A DNA stretch of 43,785 bases from RGIG4576 sp964613095 (GCA_964613095.1 CAZTFX010000010.1:1-43785), one strand, 5' to 3'. Counted from the first letter of the stretch, positions 16,247 through 26,660 are shown. Made by a program: numbers and translations. Notes: generated from the sequence alone by a model not told the origin.

Positions 16247-17518
16247 ATGAGAATTAAGATTCTATACATATTCCTACTAATGTCGTTTTCTATTTTACAG
16301 GTAAAGGGACAAATAAACGAAAATGATACACGCACACAAGTAGCCGATTCCAGATTCAAATCATTACAAGTACGACTCGTCGGAAATGATTATTTCCCTC
16401 CTATTATCACATTAAATGGAGATGATAAAATCAAAATTTCATTTGATGAATTGAGTGAGGAACAATCCTATCTGCGATACAGTGTAGTACATTGTAATGC
16501 CGATTGGACTCCCAGTAACCTGATAGAAAGCGAATATGTATCAGGATTCAATTATGCCGATATTACCGACTGTAAATTTTCTTTAGGTACATTATGCCAT
16601 TATGTTCACTATTCGTTCTCTTTACCCAATGACGAAATACAATTTCTAATTTCAGGCAATTATTTGGTGAAGATATATTATGAAAATGAACCTGAGAACA
16701 CTTTGTTACAAGCAAGATTTTATGTAAGCGAGAATGCAGTATCTGTCGGTACTTCTGTCACAAGCCGTACTGATATTGACTACAACAATGAACATCAACA
16801 AGTATCATTCATAATAGATACTAAAGATTACCAAATAAGAAACATGTACAACGATATCAAAGCATACGTTTCTCAAAACAGTCGTTACGACAATGAAGTT
16901 ATGGTAAATCGCCCTCTTATGGTATCAGGAAAGAAAATTACCTATGACCATAATAGAAGTCTTATTTTTGAAGCAGGCAACGAGTTTAGACGTATGGAGA
17001 CCGTCGTTCAATATGGAATATCGATGAATGTGGAGAAAATGAGTTTCCATCATCCATATTATCATGCACAATTGTTTACAGATAATATGAGAAATCAAGA
17101 ACCTTATATTTATGACAAAACACAAATGGGACGCTTCACAATAAGAAGCAGTGAAGCCAACGATTCCGACAATGGTGCCGAATATATTGTGACACATTTC
17201 TCTCTTGATACCGGCGGACAAATAAGTGGAGGAAACATCTATATCAATGGAGAATTTACCAACAACCTTTTTACACCATCTACATTGATGAAATATGACT
17301 TGTCAAGTGGATTATATACAACCGATTTATTACTCAAACAAGGAGCTTACAATTATCAATACCTATTTGTTCCCGATGGTAGTTCACGCGGATATTCTTC
17401 TATTGAAGGAAACAAATACCAAACTGTAAACGAATACATGGTGCGTGTATATCACCGTGACCCGTCATCTCGCTATGACCGTCTTATAGGATTCGGCATA
17501 ACATTTTCCGGTAAATAA
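16247..17518 (+). CDS. T9SS plug protein (DUF5103 family)
   Basis: 423 residues with an N-terminal signal peptide (MRIKILYIFLLMSFSILQVKG). The segment around residues 30-160 matches the DUF5103 family, now described as the type 9 secretion system plug domain: ISFDELSEEQSYLRYSVVHC, ADWTPSNLIESEYVSGF, CHYVHYSFSLPNDE and ISGNYLVKIYY in order. In the Flavobacterium SprA structure a protein of this family closes the periplasmic end of the SprA pore. The C-terminal part is beta-rich (GGQISGGNIYINGEF, LYTTDLLLKQGAYNYQYLF). This makes it a likely partner of the sprA product in this window, about 7 kb away. Family assignment is from recalled motifs. It converges on tamL with only 11 bases between the stop codons. 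Confidence 0.85.
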   Translation: MRIKILYIFLLMSFSILQVKGQINENDTRTQVADSRFKSLQVRLVGNDYFPPIITLNGDDKIKISFDELSEEQSYLRYSVVHCNADWTPSNLIESEYVSGFNYADITDCKFSLGTLCHYVHYSFSLPNDEIQFLISGNYLVKIYYENEPENTLLQARFYVSENAVSVGTSVTSRTDIDYNNEHQQVSFIIDTKDYQIRNMYNDIKAYVSQNSRYDNEVMVNRPLMVSGKKITYDHNRSLIFEAGNEFRRMETVVQYGISMNVEKMSFHHPYYHAQLFTDNMRNQEPYIYDKTQMGRFTIRSSEANDSDNGAEYIVTHFSLDTGGQISGGNIYINGEFTNNLFTPSTLMKYDLSSGLYTTDLLLKQGAYNYQYLFVPDGSSRGYSSIEGNKYQTVNEYMVRVYHRDPSSRYDRLIGFGITFSGK

Positions 17519-17529
17519 GAAATATTCTA

Positions 17530-19857
17530 TCAGAATGGGTAACCTATGGCAATGTGAAAAGCAAGGCTATTCTTGAACGATTTCATATTATAATAGCCTT
17601 TTTTACCTGTATCGTAAGGAGCATGGATACCTATCCCCAAATCTCCACGAATCACTAGCATTTCCATATCGAAACGTAATCCGACACCGGTACCTAGAGC
17701 TAATTCTTTAAAAAAGTTTCCTTCTCCCAATGCTCCTCCGGGTCGTAAATTATCCTTTTTCAACAACCACACATTTCCAGTGTCAAGGAATAGAGCCCCA
17801 TGCAAATATCCCATAATAGGGAATCTCAATTCAGTATTGAATTCAAATTTAAACGTACCGGTTTGGTCATAATATCCGTTTTTAACCTTGTTCCCAGGAT
17901 GATAACTACCGGGACCAACCGAACGTACCGCAAACGCACGCAACGAGTTTGCTCCACCGATATAGAACTGTTCACTATATGGAACTTGGCTTGAATTTCC
18001 ATAGGCATGAGCAGCTCCGGCAAAAACTCTGAACACAAGCCATTGCTTTGAATGAACTCCGTGATAAAGTCTACATGAAAAGACCAATTGGGATTGAGCC
18101 TTTACAAATTGAGAGAAAGGCGTACCGAACATTTTTTTTTCTCCGTTCTTCTTTCCGGCAAGTTCCCAAATACCTGAAAATATGTTTCCGGCTTCCATCA
18201 CATTAGAAGTCCAAACCAATGTATTATTCTTATCTATCACTTTATCATAAGTATAGCTATAACTCATCATCGGGATAAACTGATCTCGAAAACTTAATGC
18301 TACAGCCGGATTTTGAGCCATTGCAGAATCAAATGCTGCTGTTGTACTCAACATTTTTGTATAAGTGAGTTTAAACGGAGTAAATTCATTTAATGAATTT
18401 CTATTTGCATGCCATTCCCAACTGAATCCGGTTCCAAACTGTACCATTTTAAAGAAGCTCGGACGATTCAATAAATCGGCAGATAATGAAATACGTGTCC
18501 AATTAATATATCGTCTACTTCTATCCACAAACTTTGGAGCAAGAAGTCTCGGAAATGATAAAGTTGATTTAACTCCAAATTCATAGGAATTTATAGACCC
18601 TGTATTATTATCATTACCTCCCTTACCTGTTTGCCATTCATATCCTGCCGTAAATTGAGTTGTTAATTGTTCTCCTCCCCCAAACACATTTTTATGAGTG
18701 AGAGAAGCAACAAGTCCCGGACCAATATAACTATTGGATTTAGATGTAGCTTGAAGTTCCAAAGCAGCTTCTAATGGTTGATCCAATGTACACAAAACTT
18801 TTATATCAAGGCTATCACGTCCTCTTAGTGAGTCTAGAGGAGGAACATCTATATTCACCGAACTAAATATACCCATTCTAGACAAATTCAATTGTGTTTG
18901 GTCTATATCACGCACTCTCATCATACGCCCTTTTCTGAAACGTAAACAAGAAGGAATAAGATCATCACGCAATTTTATCGGCATCATCTTTATTACAGTA
19001 CCCCTTGCTGTTTCTATTGTATCGGGATAGCCTTTTCCTCTACTCCGATTAACAGTAGTCTCAATATCACCCACATAATATTTCTTCAATGCAGCAGACT
19101 TTATATTATCGGCAAGAACCATACGTAAAGCAACTTTCCCCTTTCTTATTGTCGTATCTGCAAGATACTCAATAAAATCAGGTTGAAAATAATAATATCC
19201 CATATTACGCACTTTTGCCGATATGTTTTCACGTAAATAACTTAAAGAATCGGTAATATAACGTTCCCCTACTTGTAAATATTCACTACGACGAGCCAAT
19301 GAATCAATTGCACGTTCAAGAGGTGTTGTTCCTCCTATATATTCGATATTGGAAAATGTATATGGTTTCCCTAATTCAACAAAATAAGATAATTTTGCTT
19401 TCTTAGTATTTTTCTTATTTCCTATAAGTTCATATTTAGCCTTCCCTGCAAAATATCCATGATTATCAAGTATGGATTTCATCATCTCAACTCGCAATGC
19501 AGGATTTACATCATCAATCACTACCGGTTGATCTACAAGTTTCTCATATAACCAGCCTTTCAGCCCTTTACTGTCGGAATTCCAATGGTTATACACCCAC
19601 AGTCCAATAGGGAATGGTGTACGGATATAAGGAGAATACAAACTGTTATTAGGTTTAACATTTATCACGTCAAACAGATAAGTATCTACTTCACTTGGGA
19701 CTTTTTCACCTTTGTCAGGAACTATTTCAAACTTTTTTACACCTGTATATAACTGTTCATCTTCAGCCAATTTGCTTGTGGTAGAACAAGACGTTATTAC
19801 TGTTATCACAGATGATACCAGCAACAACATAAATATATTTTGTTTCAACTTACTCAT
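17530..19857 (-). CDS. tamL: TamL, BamA-like outer-membrane lipoprotein (Omp85 family)
   Basis: 775 residues from ATG 19857. The N-terminus MSKLKQNIFMLLLVSSVITV ends in ITSC (Cys24), a plausible lipobox, so the protein is probably lipidated like TamL of Bacteroidota, unlike TamA of proteobacteria. POTRA-like repeats occupy roughly residues 100-370 (YTFSNIEYIGGTTPLERAID, RVRDIDQTQLNLSRMGIFSS). The Omp85 barrel follows, with the surface-antigen motif FYIGGANSLRAFAVRSVGPG and a terminal strand ending in Phe (FHIAIGYPF). The start codon overlaps the tamB stop by 8 bases (ATGAGTAA), indicating coupled translation. TamL-TamB are thought to support lipid transport or outer-membrane assembly; the exact role is unsettled. 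A longer in-frame start at 19896 would add residues before the signal peptide and is less likely. Confidence 0.93.
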   Translation of the reverse strand: MSKLKQNIFMLLLVSSVITVITSCSTTSKLAEDEQLYTGVKKFEIVPDKGEKVPSEVDTYLFDVINVKPNNSLYSPYIRTPFPIGLWVYNHWNSDSKGLKGWLYEKLVDQPVVIDDVNPALRVEMMKSILDNHGYFAGKAKYELIGNKKNTKKAKLSYFVELGKPYTFSNIEYIGGTTPLERAIDSLARRSEYLQVGERYITDSLSYLRENISAKVRNMGYYYFQPDFIEYLADTTIRKGKVALRMVLADNIKSAALKKYYVGDIETTVNRSRGKGYPDTIETARGTVIKMMPIKLRDDLIPSCLRFRKGRMMRVRDIDQTQLNLSRMGIFSSVNIDVPPLDSLRGRDSLDIKVLCTLDQPLEAALELQATSKSNSYIGPGLVASLTHKNVFGGGEQLTTQFTAGYEWQTGKGGNDNNTGSINSYEFGVKSTLSFPRLLAPKFVDRSRRYINWTRISLSADLLNRPSFFKMVQFGTGFSWEWHANRNSLNEFTPFKLTYTKMLSTTAAFDSAMAQNPAVALSFRDQFIPMMSYSYTYDKVIDKNNTLVWTSNVMEAGNIFSGIWELAGKKNGEKKMFGTPFSQFVKAQSQLVFSCRLYHGVHSKQWLVFRVFAGAAHAYGNSSQVPYSEQFYIGGANSLRAFAVRSVGPGSYHPGNKVKNGYYDQTGTFKFEFNTELRFPIMGYLHGALFLDTGNVWLLKKDNLRPGGALGEGNFFKELALGTGVGLRFDMEMLVIRGDLGIGIHAPYDTGKKGYYNMKSFKNSLAFHIAIGYPF

Positions 19858-22800
19858 TTTTATTAATATTCTTGTTAGGAATCGTAAGCTCTTCAAGTTT
19901 TACTATTGTATCACGAGGTGCAATAGTTCTACTATCACTGCGTTTACGACGACCAAAACGGAAGAAATTCCTTAATGAAGATAATTTTCTCTTCATTACA
20001 AAAGCTCCACCGGTTTCGGTTACTTCTCCCTCTAAAATACTTTCATATCCGGTATGACGGAATAATTTCACCGACATCGAACCACTTTGATTCAACATAT
20101 ATACAAATGAAATATCATTCAACAGACTATTGGCAAAATTATCTTCGGTATCACCTCCGGGATTATAATTTCCACCTACAACTATTTTAAATCTGTCATT
20201 AAATAGCGATTTTGAAATCTTATAAGAATAAGATGTTGATTTTGAAGTTGCATCTCCCCTTGTTTCATCATATTGGTTAACTCCAAGTGTCAAGTCAACA
20301 CCTTTTATTGTGTTTGCAGCCCATCGGTTTATTTGAGAATTTAAGAATGAGTATAGTGGATTGCTTGACATATTGGCTGTCGTTCCCTGACCTGTATATG
20401 TATTGTAAAGCAACAAATTTATTGCTTGACTTGAACGTTGTGACGGAGACATTGATAAGAGTTCATTTTGTACAGTAACATCATCATTCGTACTCAAGTC
20501 AAATTCAAGATTCATATTATTCAATGTGTTGGTCACACTCAATGACACAAGGAAATTAATAAGTCGAGAGTCCTGCCCTTCTTGTGAAACACTGGCTTTC
20601 ATCGTGTCAACAGCCTTAATATTCAACACAGGATTTAATACATCACCTGTCCACGACACATAACTACCTTCTGTAAATTCAAATAACTTTTCCGACAACA
20701 AAGGTGGTGTATAACGAACAAAGCCATCGGACAATGTATATTGCCCAACCAAACGCATGTCTCCCAAAGAACTTTGTGTGTAATTTAATATTCCGCTACC
20801 TTCTATTTCCACTCGATCATTACCACTATTGGATAAATACACGTTAAACTTAGAACCTTGTTGAATATTTAATTTTGTATTAAGTTTGAAATTGGATGTT
20901 GAAATATGAGTATCCAAAGAATCGATTTCAGTCTTGGCTGTATCTGCAAAACTCACGAATTTCACCATATTTTCATCCGTTTGTGTTGAAATAGCAGAAA
21001 CATCGGTTTGCATAACATAGGTAAGATTAGTTGCAGGCAACAATGTCAAGTTTACACTCATATTAAGATCATTCATTGTTCCCTTTGCAGTTGCATCAAT
21101 ATTCGCATAGCCCTTACCAAAGACTTCCATCTTGCGACGTTGCTTACTATTTACAAATTCCACATTGTTACCTTTCAGACTCATATCAATGCGAGGATTA
21201 TCCAATTGCAACATATCGACATAACCATCTATACTTATGACATTCTTATTACTACCGTACACTTTAAATCCATCAAATCTTATCAAACTGTAATCTACAG
21301 GAATTTTTGTATCAGATAATGTAAGATGCGAACCAAATAACGGCAAATTTATTTCAGCTCCATCACTCTGCAAATAACCGTTTATTATAGGTTCGGTAAA
21401 ACTACCCACAAGATTCATAGAACCATTTAAAGCACCGGTAAGATTAGCCATATTACCGGGAATGAATGGATTTGCAACTTTCAAAGGAAAACTATCCACA
21501 GTAAGAGTTATATTATATGGATATGCCGAAGTTGTATCATTCAAAGAACCTCTTGCTACAATGGTTTTTCTTCCATCTATATCAAATGCCGAAGCCAACC
21601 GCACATAATTCTTAACAGGATCCAGTTCCAAACCCAATTTGAAATCAAAATCTCCAACCGGTTTACGATTATACTTAAATTCTTTAAGTTTGGTAATACC
21701 TCCACCCCATATATTCTTACCATCAAATTTCAACTTGACATCAGCACTAAGTTCTCCACTCATAGGCGGAATATAAGGCGACACCTTTAACCATTCAGAG
21801 ATTTGTACACCGCCCACACTCAACAATACATCTTCTTGGTTATGTTTCTCATGGTCGTGTTGAGTGCGTAATGACACAAAACTTGAATCACTTTTTAGAC
21901 TCAAATCAGCATCAAAATGTCGTTCTATATAATTATATGCAATTATATTACCTTCGTTTACTTTCCACTTTCTATATCCTATTATAGGTTCTTTTGGGAA
22001 AACATTCACATTTACAACCGTATCAGATAAGAAAGCATTTAAACCTATACGGAATCCTTGTTCACCTTTTATATTCTGTTGTTCAAGTAACCCTCCTACA
22101 GCATTACCTCGTATTCCGCCACGCAAGGTAACTTGAGCAAATTCATCATAGGTACCCGGACGATTTCCTACATGAAGATTATATGATATATATTTATTTT
22201 TTTGTGTTGCATACAAACTTACCGTATCAAGTAACAATGTACCGGACGCAAGACCCAATATATGCCCATCCATATAAATTGTTGTATCATTCACAATATC
22301 GAGTGTCATTTCATCCATTTTCACATCATAGGCTTTCAATGCTTGTTGTAACAAGTTATTCTCACCCACTTTCATATCACAAGAAAACTGTGGTAAAGCT
22401 GCTTGTAAAGTATCTACATCAAAATATTTGGCATTAATCTCATGTTCCAGTATCTTTTGACATTTTGTAATACCGGTTAAAAAAGAATCTATACCACAAG
22501 ACGCATTGAAATCAATAAACATTTCATTTTCTTGAGCATATAACATTATATTATCTTTAGAGCTTGCAAAAGAAGCATTCAATCCAGAGGTTTCATAAGA
22601 CACATCAGGTAAAACCCATTTGAAATCACGTAAATTCATATCTACCTCATAAGTGTTATCAGAAATATCAGCAGTACCATATGCCACAATACGTCCTTTT
22701 CCTCTTGAGGTTGTTCCCGATAGATTCAAAGCTTTCAAGTCAACATTATTTATGTTACCATCCACAGCAAATTCATACAAGCTCGTATCCAATACACAAG

Positions 22801-24673
22801 ACAGACTCATGTTCAAATCGCAATCCACATTCTTTGACTCAAAATTCACTGTTGCGTGTTTTTCCACCAAATGTGCCGTTGCATTCATATTGCGATAAAT
22901 TTTATCCTCATAAGTCATATCATCTATCGCTATGGCTGCATCTATTCTAGTTTTTGTATTAAAAGGATCATAGCCCACACCTTTAATGTTAGCTCTTGCC
23001 GAAATATTTTTCAATTGAGCATAAGGAAGAACTGACTGCATGGGGAACGAATCCATTCGCATACTTGCATCATAACTTTCCACTTCTCCATTCCATTCAC
23101 CTTTAAAGACCATTCCCCCATCAATCAAGTGCAAATTCAAATTTGCATTTGCTAAATCAGGTGTATACTCAACTGCTCCATTAAGTCGCATTTCAGGGAA
23201 ATCAATCTGCTTATACATTGCCGTATCCGACAACATTATAGGTTTTGCAAAATTCAAGTTTTGCATATTTCCTGTGAAATTAACATTTGCAGCAAGTTGT
23301 TCCACATTCATTATATGCTCCAAATGCCCCGCAGCCTCAACAGCTACGAATCCCGGCATATTCATCAATGCTTTTTTCAAATCCAAATATTTTGAAGAGC
23401 CATCCACATCTAAATTCATTTCGATAGGATTATATTGCGGAATATGCGATAACATAGGTTGCATTGACGGATACAGATAACCGACTTCTCCCAATCCTAA
23501 AATTGCAGTCAAATCAAGTTTTATAGGAGCCATATCATTTACTGTAAAATCGGAACCTACAACTGCGTCAAGAATTAAGCTAGACTGCATTGTTTCCATT
23601 TTTACGTTTTCAGCCTTCATCGTCCTACTATCTATGGCAAAATCACCTTGACCGGATATAACAAACACCCCACATCGTTCACGAGCAGTAAGTTGTACCA
23701 ACGACAACCTTAAATCAGTGCCTTTATTGTAAAAACTATCAATTGCTACATTTATATCATGTATTTCAAGATAATTCATATCCAAACCCTCATTAGGAAT
23801 GGTATCACTCATTGCATATATAACATGAGAATCATTTAATCTCAATGCTTCAGCATTAATAGTCCATAATGCTGCATCACTTGCAACATTTACAGAAGTA
23901 CTATCTATCGACATTGAATCATCTGCAAGATATTCCGGCGCAGGATAACGATAATTCACATCAACACTATCAATTCCCAAATATCTGACATTAACCTTAC
24001 GCTTACCTAAATCTATTACACCATTATTCATTGTAGCACAACCTACTTTCGTATTCAAATCTTGAATAAGAGGTAACATTTGCATATTGAATGTAATGTT
24101 TTCCATTTTAACCTTACCCATATTAATAAGCCATGCCACTGTTGAAGTAGAATCCTCTTCAATACTTTTTTGTTTACTCGAATCAAGAAGCATATCCACA
24201 CTTCCACCATTTAGTATAACATTCCTTAGATTTATCTCATTTTTATCTAGTAATATATCGGAATTTTCAAGTTTAAAATATTTTACTCTGGCACCTAATA
24301 CCATTGAAGAATCCTCACTCACCATTTTATACACAGCATTTTTAAGCTCAACACGCTGTATATCTGTTTTCATGTTTAAAAGAGGTAAAAATTTAACATC
24401 AACAAACATTTCTTCAGCATATACCATTGTATCTCGACTCGCATCAAGAATCAATGCTCGTTTCACGTCAAGATTGAGAGGAAATTTCAATAAAATACGG
24501 TCTATATCAATTGTCATAGACGTATTCTTATTAACATAGGATACAGCCAAATTCTTTACACCTTTTTGAATTATCGGTATATACAATAAACATGGTACCA
24601 ATATGATTATGGCAAATATTACGCCTATCACCCATGCTATTATTTTTTTTATTTTATTGCCTTTCCCTGCCAT
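19850..24673 (-). CDS. tamB: TamB-like translocation and assembly module protein
   Basis: 1607 residues, the usual size for the TamB/AsmA-like group. One N-terminal membrane helix (about residues 9-31, IIAWVIGVIFAIIILVPCLL) anchors it in the inner membrane. The remainder is a long beta-rich repeat (a predicted lipid-carrying groove spanning the periplasm), with typical segments DSFPLKVANPFIPGNMANL, GALNGSMNLVGSF and PIINGYLQSDGAEINLPLFG. The C-terminal DUF490/TamB domain includes LLLYNTYTGQG and SLFNDRFKIVVGGNYNPGG. It lies between the VanZ-like gene (23 bases upstream) and tamL (8-base overlap), so the three form one operon. Its homologues are linked to phospholipid movement between membranes. 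Confidence 0.93.
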   Translation of the reverse strand: MAGKGNKIKKIIAWVIGVIFAIIILVPCLLYIPIIQKGVKNLAVSYVNKNTSMTIDIDRILLKFPLNLDVKRALILDASRDTMVYAEEMFVDVKFLPLLNMKTDIQRVELKNAVYKMVSEDSSMVLGARVKYFKLENSDILLDKNEINLRNVILNGGSVDMLLDSSKQKSIEEDSTSTVAWLINMGKVKMENITFNMQMLPLIQDLNTKVGCATMNNGVIDLGKRKVNVRYLGIDSVDVNYRYPAPEYLADDSMSIDSTSVNVASDAALWTINAEALRLNDSHVIYAMSDTIPNEGLDMNYLEIHDINVAIDSFYNKGTDLRLSLVQLTARERCGVFVISGQGDFAIDSRTMKAENVKMETMQSSLILDAVVGSDFTVNDMAPIKLDLTAILGLGEVGYLYPSMQPMLSHIPQYNPIEMNLDVDGSSKYLDLKKALMNMPGFVAVEAAGHLEHIMNVEQLAANVNFTGNMQNLNFAKPIMLSDTAMYKQIDFPEMRLNGAVEYTPDLANANLNLHLIDGGMVFKGEWNGEVESYDASMRMDSFPMQSVLPYAQLKNISARANIKGVGYDPFNTKTRIDAAIAIDDMTYEDKIYRNMNATAHLVEKHATVNFESKNVDCDLNMSLSCVLDTSLYEFAVDGNINNVDLKALNLSGTTSRGKGRIVAYGTADISDNTYEVDMNLRDFKWVLPDVSYETSGLNASFASSKDNIMLYAQENEMFIDFNASCGIDSFLTGITKCQKILEHEINAKYFDVDTLQAALPQFSCDMKVGENNLLQQALKAYDVKMDEMTLDIVNDTTIYMDGHILGLASGTLLLDTVSLYATQKNKYISYNLHVGNRPGTYDEFAQVTLRGGIRGNAVGGLLEQQNIKGEQGFRIGLNAFLSDTVVNVNVFPKEPIIGYRKWKVNEGNIIAYNYIERHFDADLSLKSDSSFVSLRTQHDHEKHNQEDVLLSVGGVQISEWLKVSPYIPPMSGELSADVKLKFDGKNIWGGGITKLKEFKYNRKPVGDFDFKLGLELDPVKNYVRLASAFDIDGRKTIVARGSLNDTTSAYPYNITLTVDSFPLKVANPFIPGNMANLTGALNGSMNLVGSFTEPIINGYLQSDGAEINLPLFGSHLTLSDTKIPVDYSLIRFDGFKVYGSNKNVISIDGYVDMLQLDNPRIDMSLKGNNVEFVNSKQRRKMEVFGKGYANIDATAKGTMNDLNMSVNLTLLPATNLTYVMQTDVSAISTQTDENMVKFVSFADTAKTEIDSLDTHISTSNFKLNTKLNIQQGSKFNVYLSNSGNDRVEIEGSGILNYTQSSLGDMRLVGQYTLSDGFVRYTPPLLSEKLFEFTEGSYVSWTGDVLNPVLNIKAVDTMKASVSQEGQDSRLINFLVSLSVTNTLNNMNLEFDLSTNDDVTVQNELLSMSPSQRSSQAINLLLYNTYTGQGTTANMSSNPLYSFLNSQINRWAANTIKGVDLTLGVNQYDETRGDATSKSTSYSYKISKSLFNDRFKIVVGGNYNPGGDTEDNFANSLLNDISFVYMLNQSGSMSVKLFRHTGYESILEGEVTETGGAFVMKRKLSSLRNFFRFGRRKRSDSRTIAPRDTIVKLEELTIPNKNINKNE

Positions 24674-24696
24674 ATAGATGAATTTATTATTTCAAT

Positions 24697-25119
24697 CTAT
24701 TCATAATAATCAGTATCAAGTTTCTTATTGATCAAATCCAAAAGTCCGAACTTCATAACCAAAGAACCTATTATTATACCACTTAGATTTGCTATTATAT
24801 CATAAATATCCATGTGACGTCCTATCTCCATTATTTCTTGTAATAATTCCATTGATACACTAAACAAGAATGACATCATAATCAACAATATATATGAAAT
24901 AAAATCAGGTTCTTCGAAATAGAGAAACTTTGAAGATTCATAAATCATAACCATTACCCAAAATCCATACATTAAAGCATGAATAATCTTATCGGCTCCT
25001 TCAAACAATTGAACTTGATTTATTTCAAAAGGATTATTGTCAAGAGACACATAAATAATTACAACGAAAGTTATCAATGATAAAAGACCCGACGGTATTT
25101 TATTTATAAACTTTTTCAT
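24697..25119 (-). CDS. VanZ-like membrane protein
   Basis: 140-residue membrane protein with about four hydrophobic segments (LLSLITFVVIIYVSL, ALMYGFWVMVMIYE, YILLIMMSFLFSVSMELLQE and IIANLSGIIIGSLVM). The features of the VanZ family are visible: DKIIHALMYGFW with the DK..H motif and MDIYDIIANLSGIIIG with the D..D..N..G motif. VanZ was named for teicoplanin resistance, but most chromosomal members have no known role. It is the first gene of the tamB-tamL operon, with a good promoter at 25150-25182. Confidence 0.88.
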   Translation of the reverse strand: MKKFINKIPSGLLSLITFVVIIYVSLDNNPFEINQVQLFEGADKIIHALMYGFWVMVMIYESSKFLYFEEPDFISYILLIMMSFLFSVSMELLQEIMEIGRHMDIYDIIANLSGIIIGSLVMKFGLLDLINKKLDTDYYE

Positions 25120-25149
25120 AGACTTTTTTATTACTTAACAGAATATATG

Positions 25150-25182
25150 CAAAGATAACATTTATCAATCTATTATACAAAA
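25150..25182 (-). promoter_or_regulatory. Promoter of vanZ-like-tamB-tamL
   Basis: On the minus strand, TTTG (25181-25178), 20 bases, then the -7 box TATCTTTG (25157-25150) followed by CA. A close match to the consensus; predicted leader about 26 bases. Confidence 0.65.
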
Positions 25183-25198
25183 TAACATTAATACATTA

Positions 25199-25226
25199 TT
25201 GTTTACGTCATTTTTTTCTAACTTTG
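25199..25226 (+). promoter_or_regulatory. Promoter of the first NSS transporter
   Basis: TTG at 25199-25201, 17 bases, then TAACTTTG at 25219-25226 followed by CA. Predicted leader about 54 bases. Divergent from the vanZ promoter. Confidence 0.55.
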
Positions 25227-25284
25227 CAGAAAATCATCACAAAAACAACTTTTTATACAATAAAACAGAAAAAAATATTATAAG

Positions 25285-26655
25285 ATGTCAAAAGATACAA
25301 CTTTCAGCACAAAGTTTGGACTTATTGCTGCAACAGTAGGTTCCGCTGTAGGTTTGGGAAATGTTTGGAGATTCCCAAGTTTGGCTCAAGAAAATGGAGG
25401 CGGAGCTTTCCTATTAGTTTATATAGGTTGCATTTTCATTCTTGGTATTCCTGTAATGCTTGCTGAATTTTCTTTAGGTCGTGCAGGTCGTTCCGATTCC
25501 GTAGGATCATTCAAAAACCTTACCCCAAACAAAAAATGGTGGATTGCAGGATGTTTCGGTTTATTTGCCTCCTATCTTATTTTAGCATTTTATATGGTAG
25601 TGGCAGGCTGGACCATAGAATATCTATGGGAATCAATAAGTGGAGGTTTATATGCAGGTTTAAATAATACCGAAACTGTGCAAAGTTCTTTCTTCTCCGA
25701 AAAAATGAAAGGGTTGATTTTACACGGAACATCACCTATCATTTGGACCTTTGTTATGATTATACTTAACCTTATTATTTTGCTTAAAGGAGTAAAGAAA
25801 GGTATCGAAAAAATTTCAAATATTCTTATGCCGTTATTATTTTTGATACTTATTATTTTCTGCGCAGTATCGCTATCATTACCCAATGCACAAGAAGGTT
25901 TAAAATTCTTTTTAACTCCCGATTTCAGCAAAATTGATACAGGTGTTATAATTGCAGCATTAGGTCAAGCATTTTTCTCTTTAAGTTTAGGTATGGGAAT
26001 ACTTGTAACCTATTCATCCTATTTCCCCAAAGACACCAAAATGGCTCGTACATCTTTAACCGTAACAATATTGGATTTCAGTGTTTCAGTTCTTATGGGA
26101 TTGATTATCTTTCCTGCCGTAATCAGTTTTGGAATAAGTGGCAGTGAAAATGTTGCCGGTATGACTCTTATATTTGTCACCCTTCCCGAAATTTTTGCAC
26201 AAATGACAGGTACACAAGTATGGTCTGTACTATTTTTCCTACTATTAGGAGTTGCCGCCCTTACTTCCACAATATCAATAGCCGAGGTGTCTATAGCTTT
26301 CGTTCATGATCGTTTTAAGGTTTCTCGTACAAAATCTTGTTATATTGTACTTCTTCCAATGTTTATTTTCAGCACGTTATGTTCTGTCTCATTGGGAGGT
26401 ACAGAATGGTTACAAATTGCAGGATTGCCATTATTTGACGCATTGGACAAGTTCACAGCAAATATGATATTACCATTCAGTGCATTTCTTATCTGCTTAT
26501 ACGTTGGATGGGTACTTCCTAAAAATTTCTTAAAAAATGAATTGACCAATTACGGTACATTAAGCTCTCCTATAACACCTATTGTTTTGTTCCTCATCAA
26601 GTATATTTGTCCGGTTCTTATTGCCGCTATTTTTTTAGTAAATTTCATTAACTAA
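25285..26655 (+). CDS. Sodium-dependent (NSS/SNF family) transporter, first copy
   Basis: 456-residue LeuT-fold symporter of the inner membrane with 11-12 hydrophobic segments; family members take up amino acids with Na+. TM1 carries the signature GSAVGLGNVWRFPSLAQENG, whose unwound GSAVGLGN stretch binds substrate and Na+, followed by GGGAFLLVYIG. TM6 AFFSLSLGMGILVTYSSY is the second substrate-contact helix, and TM8 contains VAALTSTISIAEV with the conserved T-S pair for the second sodium site. The substrate cannot be read from the sequence. A small membrane protein gene starts 5 bases downstream, then a second NSS copy. No terminator was seen between them. Confidence 0.94.
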   Translation: MSKDTTFSTKFGLIAATVGSAVGLGNVWRFPSLAQENGGGAFLLVYIGCIFILGIPVMLAEFSLGRAGRSDSVGSFKNLTPNKKWWIAGCFGLFASYLILAFYMVVAGWTIEYLWESISGGLYAGLNNTETVQSSFFSEKMKGLILHGTSPIIWTFVMIILNLIILLKGVKKGIEKISNILMPLLFLILIIFCAVSLSLPNAQEGLKFFLTPDFSKIDTGVIIAALGQAFFSLSLGMGILVTYSSYFPKDTKMARTSLTVTILDFSVSVLMGLIIFPAVISFGISGSENVAGMTLIFVTLPEIFAQMTGTQVWSVLFFLLLGVAALTSTISIAEVSIAFVHDRFKVSRTKSCYIVLLPMFIFSTLCSVSLGGTEWLQIAGLPLFDALDKFTANMILPFSAFLICLYVGWVLPKNFLKNELTNYGTLSSPITPIVLFLIKYICPVLIAAIFLVNFIN

Positions 26656-26660
26656 AGATA

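Noticed and set aside
24087..24539. 150-codon plus-strand frame inside tamB
   Set aside because: Antisense to the tamB N-terminus; Ser/Ile-rich sequence typical of the reverse of an AT-rich gene.
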